Below are positions 22,153 to 27,087 of a stretch of 27,087 nucleotides of DNA, in pieces. Origin of the DNA: Serpentinimonas sp. (GTDB lineage Bacteria; Pseudomonadota; Gammaproteobacteria; Burkholderiales; Burkholderiaceae_C); assembly GCA_025458665.1 (NCBI GenBank), contig JALOSG010000006.1, positions 1 to 27,087 on the forward strand, written 5' to 3'. Each line of letters begins with the position of its first letter. The first letter of the stretch is position 1. Below the pieces are notes generated by a model. It worked only from the letters and a program-made list of their open reading frames with translations. It was not told the DNA's origin and searched no databases. The translations under genes were made by a program, and so were the position numbers.

Positions 22153-23958
22153 ATGACGACCACTTCTTCCCTGCCCCGCCGCCGCTTTGACGTTGTCATT
22201 GTGGGCGCGGGCGGCTCTGGCATGCGCGCGTCGCTGCAACTGGCACGCGCAGGCCTCAACGTGGCGGTGCTGTCCAAGGTGTTCCCCACCCGTTCGCACA
22301 CGGTGGCAGCCCAAGGCGGCATTGGCGCCTCGCTGGGCAACATGAACGAGGACAACTGGCACTACCACTTCTACGACACGGTGAAGGGCTCCGACTGGCT
22401 CGGCGACCAGGACGCCATCGAATTCATGTGCCGCGAAGCACCCAAGGTGGTGTACGAGCTGGAACACTTCGGTATGCCGTTCGACCGCAACCCCGACGGC
22501 ACCATTTACCAGCGCCCCTTCGGTGGCCACACCGCCAACTACGGCGAAAAGCCCGTTCAGCGCGCTTGCGCCGCCGCCGACCGCACCGGCCACGCCATGC
22601 TGCACACGCTGTACCAGCAGAACGTGGCAGCCCGCACCACCTTCTTCGTGGAATGGATGGCGCTGGACCTGATCCGCGACGCCGACGGCGACGTGGTGGG
22701 TGTGACCGCACTGGAAATGGAAACTGGCGACACCTACATCCTGGAAGCCAAGACCACCATGCTGGCCACCGGTGGCGCAGGCCGCATCTTCGCGGCTTCC
22801 ACCAACGCCTTCATCAACACCGGTGACGGTCTGGGCATGGCCGCACGCGCCGGGATTCCGCTGGAAGACATGGAGTTCTGGCAGTTCCACCCCACCGGCG
22901 TGGCCGGTGCAGGCGTGCTGCTCACCGAAGGTTGCCGTGGCGAAGGCGCCATCCTGCTCAACAGCAACGGCGAGCGCTTCATGGAGCGCTACGCGCCCAC
23001 CCTGAAAGACCTGGCCCCGCGCGACTTCATTTCGCGCTGCATGGACCAGGAGATCAAGGAAGGCCGTGGCTGTGGCCCCAACAAGGACCACGTGCTCCTG
23101 AAGCTCGACCACCTGGGCGCCGAGACCATCCACAAGCGCCTGCCTTCGGTGTACGAGATCGGCGTGAACTTCGCCAACGTGGACATCACCCGCGAGCCGA
23201 TTCCCGTGGTGCCCACCATCCACTACCAGATGGGTGGCATCCCCACCAACATCAACGGGCAAGTGGTGGTACCCGACGCCAGCGGCGGCCAGAAAGTGGT
23301 GAATGGCCTCTACGCGGTGGGCGAATGCTCCTGCGTGAGCGTACACGGCGCCAACCGCCTGGGCACCAACTCCCTGCTGGACCTGCTGGTGTTTGGCCGC
23401 GCTGCGGGCAACCACGTGGTGGAGTTCCACCAGAAGAACAAGGTCCACAAAGACCTGCCGGCCGATGCGGCCGATCGCACCCTGGCCCGTCTGGCCCGCC
23501 TGGACAGCACCACCAGCGGCGAATATGCGCAGGATGTGGCCAACGACATGCGCGCCGCCATGCAGCAGCACGCGGGCGTGTTCCGCACCCAGGCCAGCAT
23601 GGACGAAGGCGTGAAGAAAATCAACGCCATGCGCGCCCGGGTGGAAGCCATCGAGCTGAAGGACAAGTCGAAGGTGTTCAACACCGCGCGCATTGAAGCG
23701 CTGGAGGTGGAGAACCTCATCGAATGCGCCCAGGCCACCATGACCTCGGCGGCGGCGCGCAAGGAATGCCGTGGCGCGCACACCGTGAACGACTACGAGC
23801 GCCCTGCCGATGACGCCGAGTTCCCGCTGGGCCGCAACGACAAGGAGTGGATGAAACACACACTGTGGCACAGCGCCGACAACAGCCTGACCTACAAGCC
23901 GGTCAACCTCAAGCCCCTCACGGTGGACTCTGTGCCACCCAAGGTCCGCACGTTCTGA
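22153..23958 (+). CDS. sdhA: Succinate dehydrogenase flavoprotein subunit
   Basis: This 601-residue catalytic subunit oxidises succinate to fumarate. The Rossmann motif is DVVIVGAGGSGMRA (13-26). The covalent FAD attachment histidine is His49 in RSHTVAAQGG. Further signatures are HPTGVAGAGVLLTEGCRGEG (about 246-265), GERFMERYAP and HGANRLGTNSLLDLLVFGRAAG (in part). Length and motifs match E. coli SdhA (588). The C-terminal NDYERPADDAEFPLGRNDKEW region is also typical. It is co-transcribed with sdhC, sdhD and sdhB, and SdhE encoded downstream should promote its flavinylation. Confidence 0.98.
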   Translation: MTTTSSLPRRRFDVVIVGAGGSGMRASLQLARAGLNVAVLSKVFPTRSHTVAAQGGIGASLGNMNEDNWHYHFYDTVKGSDWLGDQDAIEFMCREAPKVVYELEHFGMPFDRNPDGTIYQRPFGGHTANYGEKPVQRACAAADRTGHAMLHTLYQQNVAARTTFFVEWMALDLIRDADGDVVGVTALEMETGDTYILEAKTTMLATGGAGRIFAASTNAFINTGDGLGMAARAGIPLEDMEFWQFHPTGVAGAGVLLTEGCRGEGAILLNSNGERFMERYAPTLKDLAPRDFISRCMDQEIKEGRGCGPNKDHVLLKLDHLGAETIHKRLPSVYEIGVNFANVDITREPIPVVPTIHYQMGGIPTNINGQVVVPDASGGQKVVNGLYAVGECSCVSVHGANRLGTNSLLDLLVFGRAAGNHVVEFHQKNKVHKDLPADAADRTLARLARLDSTTSGEYAQDVANDMRAAMQQHAGVFRTQASMDEGVKKINAMRARVEAIELKDKSKVFNTARIEALEVENLIECAQATMTSAAARKECRGAHTVNDYERPADDAEFPLGRNDKEWMKHTLWHSADNSLTYKPVNLKPLTVDSVPPKVRTF

Positions 23959-23979
23959 TCGCCCGACAGGAGCAACACC

Positions 23980-24684
23980 ATGGCACTACGCACCTTCAAG
24001 ATCTACCGCTACGACCCCGAAAAGGACGCCAAGCCTTACATGCAGACCATCCAGGTGGAACTGGACGGCACCGAACGCATGCTGCTTGACGCGCTCATGA
24101 AGCTCAAGGCACTGGACCCCACCATTTCCTTCCGGCGCAGCTGCCGCGAGGGTGTGTGCGGCTCCGACGCCATGAACATCAACGGCAAGAACGGTCTGGC
24201 CTGCCTGACCAACATGCGCACCCTGCCCGATGTGATCGTGCTCAAGCCGCTGCCCGGCCTGCCCGTGGTGCGCGACCTGATCGTGGACATGACGCTGTTC
24301 TTCAAGCAGTACCACAGCATCAAGCCCTACCTGGTGAACAACACCCTGCCGCCCGAGAAGGAGCGCCTGCAGAGCCCCGAGGAGCGCGAAGAACTCAACG
24401 GCCTGTACGAGTGCATTCTGTGCGCCAGCTGCTCCACCAGCTGCCCCAGCTTCTGGTGGAACCCGGACAAGTTCGTGGGCCCCGCGGGTTTGTTGCAGGC
24501 CTACCGCTTCATTGCGGACAGCCGCGACCAGGCCACCGCCGAGCGTCTGGACAACCTGGAAGACCCGTACCGCCTGTTCCGCTGCCACACCATCATGAAC
24601 TGCGTGGACGTGTGCCCCAAGGGCCTGAACCCCACCAAGGCCATTGGCAAGATCAAGGAAATGATGGTGGTGCGCTCGGTCTGA
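23980..24684 (+). CDS. sdhB: Succinate dehydrogenase iron-sulfur subunit
   Basis: This 234-residue subunit carries electrons from SdhA FAD to quinone. The N-terminal ferredoxin domain holds the [2Fe-2S] site in SCREGVCGSDAMN (Cys55, Cys60, Asp63) and Cys75. The C-terminal domain has CILCASCSTSC (Cys145, 148, 151, 155) and CHTIMNCVDVCPKGLNP (Cys202, 208, 212). Together these supply the [4Fe-4S] and [3Fe-4S] clusters. All expected ligands are present. AGGAG about 7 bp before the ATG is a good Shine-Dalgarno sequence. It lies 21 bp after sdhA and 34 bp before sdhE. Confidence 0.98.
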   Translation: MALRTFKIYRYDPEKDAKPYMQTIQVELDGTERMLLDALMKLKALDPTISFRRSCREGVCGSDAMNINGKNGLACLTNMRTLPDVIVLKPLPGLPVVRDLIVDMTLFFKQYHSIKPYLVNNTLPPEKERLQSPEEREELNGLYECILCASCSTSCPSFWWNPDKFVGPAGLLQAYRFIADSRDQATAERLDNLEDPYRLFRCHTIMNCVDVCPKGLNPTKAIGKIKEMMVVRSV

Positions 24685-24718
24685 GCGCTTCCCTGCATCC
24701 GCATTTTCAACCTCCGCC

Positions 24719-25012
24719 ATGCAAGACCAAGACCTTCTGGATGAGCGCTCCCTGAGCAAGCTGCGCTGGCGCTGCCGGCGCGGCCTGCTGGAGAACGACC
24801 TCATCCTGGAGCGTTTCTTCCAGGGCCATGCAGGCCGCATCACCGTGGGGCAGGCGCGCGGCCTCACCACGCTGATGGACCTGACCGACAACGACCTGCT
24901 CGATATCCTGCTGGGGCGCACGCCCCTTTCTGAAGCGCTCGCCACCGATCCGGCCGTGGTCGACATGGTGCATTTGCTGCGCTCCACTCAACCGTCTGTT
25001 CCCGCCACCTAA
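24719..25012 (+). CDS. sdhE: FAD assembly factor SdhE (succinate dehydrogenase assembly factor 2 family)
   Basis: This 97-residue soluble protein matches the SdhE/YgfY/SDHAF2 family, which promotes covalent attachment of FAD to SdhA. The defining RGxxE motif is present as R21-G-L-L-E25 in WRCRRGLLENDLIL. The helical body continues through ITVGQARGLTTLMDLTDNDLLDILLG (in part, about 41-66). Its place right after sdhB and 12 bp before gltA supports the assignment, since the partner flavoprotein is encoded in the same operon. No Shine-Dalgarno sequence is obvious (CCTCCGCC precedes the ATG). Confidence 0.93.
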   Translation: MQDQDLLDERSLSKLRWRCRRGLLENDLILERFFQGHAGRITVGQARGLTTLMDLTDNDLLDILLGRTPLSEALATDPAVVDMVHLLRSTQPSVPAT

Positions 25013-25024
25013 GAAGGAAAACGA

Positions 25025-26335
25025 ATGAAACTCGTTGACAACAAAGCCACCCTGTCTTTCAGCAACGGCGCCCCTAGCGTGGAGCTGCCTGTGTATGCAG
25101 GCACCATCGGGCCAGACGTGATTGACATCCGCAAGCTGTATGCCCAGACCGGCATGTTCACCTACGACCCGGGCTTCCTGTCCACGGCGTCGTGCCAGTC
25201 CTCCATCACCTACATCGATGGCGACAAGGGCGAGCTGCTGTACCGCGGCTACCCCATCGAACAGCTGGCTACGCACTGCGATTTCCTGGAAACCTGCTAC
25301 CTGCTGCTCAACGGCGAACTGCCCAACGCCACCCAGAAGGCGGAGTTCGACAAGTTGGTGACCAACCACACCATGGTCAACGAGCAGATGCAGTTCTTCC
25401 TGCGGGGCTTCCGCCGCGACGCGCACCCCATGGCCATCCTGACCGGGCTGGTGGGCGGCATGTCGGCCTTCTACCACGACAGCACCGACATCAATAACCC
25501 CGAGCACCGCCATGTGGCGGCCATCCGCCTGATTGCCAAGATGCCCACGCTGGTGTCCATGGCCTACAAGTACAAGATTGGCCAGCCCTACATCTACCCC
25601 AAGAACAGCCTGAGCTACGCGGGCAACTTCCTGCGCATGATGTTCGGTACCCCGTGCGAGGAGTACGAGGTGAATCCGGTGCTGGAACGCGCCCTGGACC
25701 GCATCTTCATCCTGCACGCCGACCACGAACAGAACGCCTCCACCTCCACGGTGCGCCTGTGCGCGTCCTCGGGCACCAACCCGTTTGCCGCCATCGCCGC
25801 TGGCGTGGCATGCCTGTGGGGCCCCGCACACGGCGGCGCCAACGAGGCCTGCCTGAACATGCTGGAGTCCATCCAGGCCAACGGCGGCGTGGCCAAGGTG
25901 GGTGAGTTCATGGAGCAGGTGAAAGACAAATCCTCGGGCGTCAAGCTCATGGGCTTTGGCCACCGCGTGTACAAGAACTACGACCCGCGCGCCAAGCTCA
26001 TGCAGGAAACCTGCAACGAAGTGCTGCAGGAACTCGGCCTGCAGAACGACCCGCTGTTCAAGCTGGCCAAGGAACTGGAAAAGATAGCGCTGGAAGACGA
26101 CTACTTCGTACAGCGCAAGCTCTACCCGAACGTGGACTTCTACTCCGGCATCGTGCAGCGCGCCATCGGTATTCCGGTGAACCTGTTCACGGGTATTTTT
26201 GCCCTGGCCCGCACGGTGGGCTGGATCGCCCAGCTCAACGAAATGATTGGCGACCCCGAGTACAAGATCGGCCGCCCGCGCCAGCTGTTCACCGGCTCCG
26301 AGCGCCGCGACGTGAAAGCGCTGGCCCAGCGCTGA
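25025..26335 (+). CDS. gltA: Citrate synthase (type II)
   Basis: This 436-residue enzyme condenses oxaloacetate with acetyl-CoA to citrate. The catalytic triad is visible: His269 in GPAHGGANEA, His313 in GFGHRVYKNYDPRAKLM and Asp371 in NVDFYSGI, equivalent to E. coli His264, His305 and Asp362. The N-terminal beta-rich domain (about 1-60) is typical of the Gram-negative hexameric, NADH-regulated type. AAGGA about 6 bp before the ATG is the Shine-Dalgarno sequence. It is the last gene of the sdh operon and is followed by a strong terminator. Confidence 0.97.
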   Translation: MKLVDNKATLSFSNGAPSVELPVYAGTIGPDVIDIRKLYAQTGMFTYDPGFLSTASCQSSITYIDGDKGELLYRGYPIEQLATHCDFLETCYLLLNGELPNATQKAEFDKLVTNHTMVNEQMQFFLRGFRRDAHPMAILTGLVGGMSAFYHDSTDINNPEHRHVAAIRLIAKMPTLVSMAYKYKIGQPYIYPKNSLSYAGNFLRMMFGTPCEEYEVNPVLERALDRIFILHADHEQNASTSTVRLCASSGTNPFAAIAAGVACLWGPAHGGANEACLNMLESIQANGGVAKVGEFMEQVKDKSSGVKLMGFGHRVYKNYDPRAKLMQETCNEVLQELGLQNDPLFKLAKELEKIALEDDYFVQRKLYPNVDFYSGIVQRAIGIPVNLFTGIFALARTVGWIAQLNEMIGDPEYKIGRPRQLFTGSERRDVKALAQR

Positions 26336-26373
26336 TGTGCCTGCGGCCCCGGCCGCGCCCGCACGCTTCACGC

Positions 26374-26410
26374 AAAGCCCGTCCCGGCGACCACCCGGAC
26401 GGGCTTTTGC
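26374..26410 (+). terminator. Intrinsic terminator after gltA
   Basis: An 11-bp perfect stem, AAAGCCCGTCC (26374-26384) with GGACGGGCTTT (26397-26407), encloses a 12-nt loop and ends in TTTTGC. It should stop the sdhCDAB-sdhE-gltA transcript and separate it from leuC. Confidence 0.88.
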
Positions 26411-26451
26411 TTTGGAACACATAAAATGGCGGGCTAGCTTGAAAGAACACC

Positions 26452-27087
26452 ATGGGACGCACCCTTTACGACAAGATCTGGGACGAGCACGTGGTCCATA
26501 CCGAAGAGGATGGAACCTCGGTGCTCTACATCGACCGCCACCTTGTGCACGAAGTCACCAGCCCGCAGGCGTTTGAAGGCCTGCGCGTGGCAGGCCGCAA
26601 GGTCTGGCGCATCAGCTCCATCGTGGCCACCGCCGACCACAACACCCCCACCACGGGCTGGGAGCAGGGCTACGACGGGATTGCCGACCCCATCAGCAAA
26701 GAGCAGATCACCACGCTGGACCACAACATTGCCGAGTTCGGCGCGGCGGCCTACTTCCCCTTCCTGAGCAAGCGCCAGGGCATTGTTCACGTGATTGGCC
26801 CGGAGAACGGCGCCACGCTGCCCGGCATGACTGTGGTGTGCGGCGACAGCCACACCTCCACCCACGGCGCTTTTGGCGCGCTGGCCCACGGCATAGGCAC
26901 CAGCGAGGTGGAACACGTCATGGCCACCCAGACGCTGCTGGCCAAGAAGGCCAAGAACATGCTGGTGAAAGTGGAGGGCAAGCTGCCCCAGGGCTGCACC
27001 GCCAAGGACATCGTGCTGGCCATCATTGGCCGCATCGGTACCGCAGGCGGCACCGGCTACACCATCGAATTTGGCGGCAGTGCCATC
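26452..27087 (+). CDS. leuC: 3-isopropylmalate dehydratase large subunit (5' part)
   Basis: The first 212 codons are inside the window and the frame stays open to the right edge. The start MGRTLYDKIWDEHVV, the stretch DGTSVLYIDRHLVHEVTSPQ (in part), the active-site block CGDSHTSTHGAFGALAHGIG (about 129-148) and ATQTLLAKKAKNM are all typical of LeuC. LeuC with LeuD isomerises 2-isopropylmalate in leucine synthesis and is a paralogue of aconitase. The [4Fe-4S] cysteine ligands lie further downstream, outside the window. The gene starts 117 bp after gltA. A TAAAAT (26422-26427) could be a -10 box, but no -35 is evident. Its Shine-Dalgarno sequence is weak (GAAAG). Confidence 0.95.
   Translation, partial: MGRTLYDKIWDEHVVHTEEDGTSVLYIDRHLVHEVTSPQAFEGLRVAGRKVWRISSIVATADHNTPTTGWEQGYDGIADPISKEQITTLDHNIAEFGAAAYFPFLSKRQGIVHVIGPENGATLPGMTVVCGDSHTSTHGAFGALAHGIGTSEVEHVMATQTLLAKKAKNMLVKVEGKLPQGCTAKDIVLAIIGRIGTAGGTGYTIEFGGSAI

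Noticed and set aside
21724..23871. A 715-codon minus-strand frame opposite sdhD and sdhA
   Set aside because: It lies antisense to two clear complex II subunits and has no motif of its own.
24707..26422. A 571-codon minus-strand frame opposite sdhE and gltA
   Set aside because: Shadow of gltA in a GC-rich frame; it also crosses the gltA terminator.

Overview
The window looks like a chromosomal segment of a high-GC betaproteobacterium, most likely of the family Comamonadaceae (Acidovorax/Comamonas-like). This is inferred from protein sequence style and gene order, not from any search. It is dense and nearly all housekeeping. The largest non-coding stretch is the 268 bp before sdhC. I see no rRNA, tRNA, CRISPR array, insertion sequence or prophage.

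Left part (1-11223): the start of ruvX and the whole of yqgE lie on the minus strand. The DNA photolyase gene phrB is divergent from them. PhrB converges, with an 8-bp overlap, on a type IV pilus chemotaxis (Pil-Chp) operon read right to left: rubredoxin, pilG, pilH, pilI, pilJ and a very large CheA-type hybrid kinase (ChpA/PilL). The pil genes are packed tightly: ATGA overlaps join pilG-pilH and pilH-pilI, and gaps of about 9 bp follow. PilJ has lost the usual large periplasmic sensor region, and no pilK/cheR or chpB/cheB gene accompanies the operon.

Middle (11298-14712): a plus-strand run of a divergent ThiD-like kinase, hemL (tetrapyrrole synthesis) and a patatin-like lipase. It ends at a bidirectional hairpin terminator shared with acnB.

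Right part (14761-26335): a TCA-cycle supercluster built around one divergent control region (20090-20257). Leftward run mdh, a CitE-like lyase, an exported protein of unknown function, and acnB. Rightward run a GntR/HutC-family regulator, sdhCDAB, the flavinylation factor sdhE and gltA, closed by a strong terminator. The control region holds a near-consensus mdh promoter, a candidate gntR promoter and a three-half-site GTCTTAT/ATAAGA element placed to act on both. Together the genes encode succinate to fumarate, malate to oxaloacetate, citrate formation and citrate to isocitrate. The window ends inside leuC (leucine synthesis).

No clearly new multi-gene system is visible. The best leads are the sensor-less PilJ, the altered active-site motif of the ThiD-like protein, the candidate operator between gntR and mdh, and the uncharacterised exported protein inside the TCA operon.
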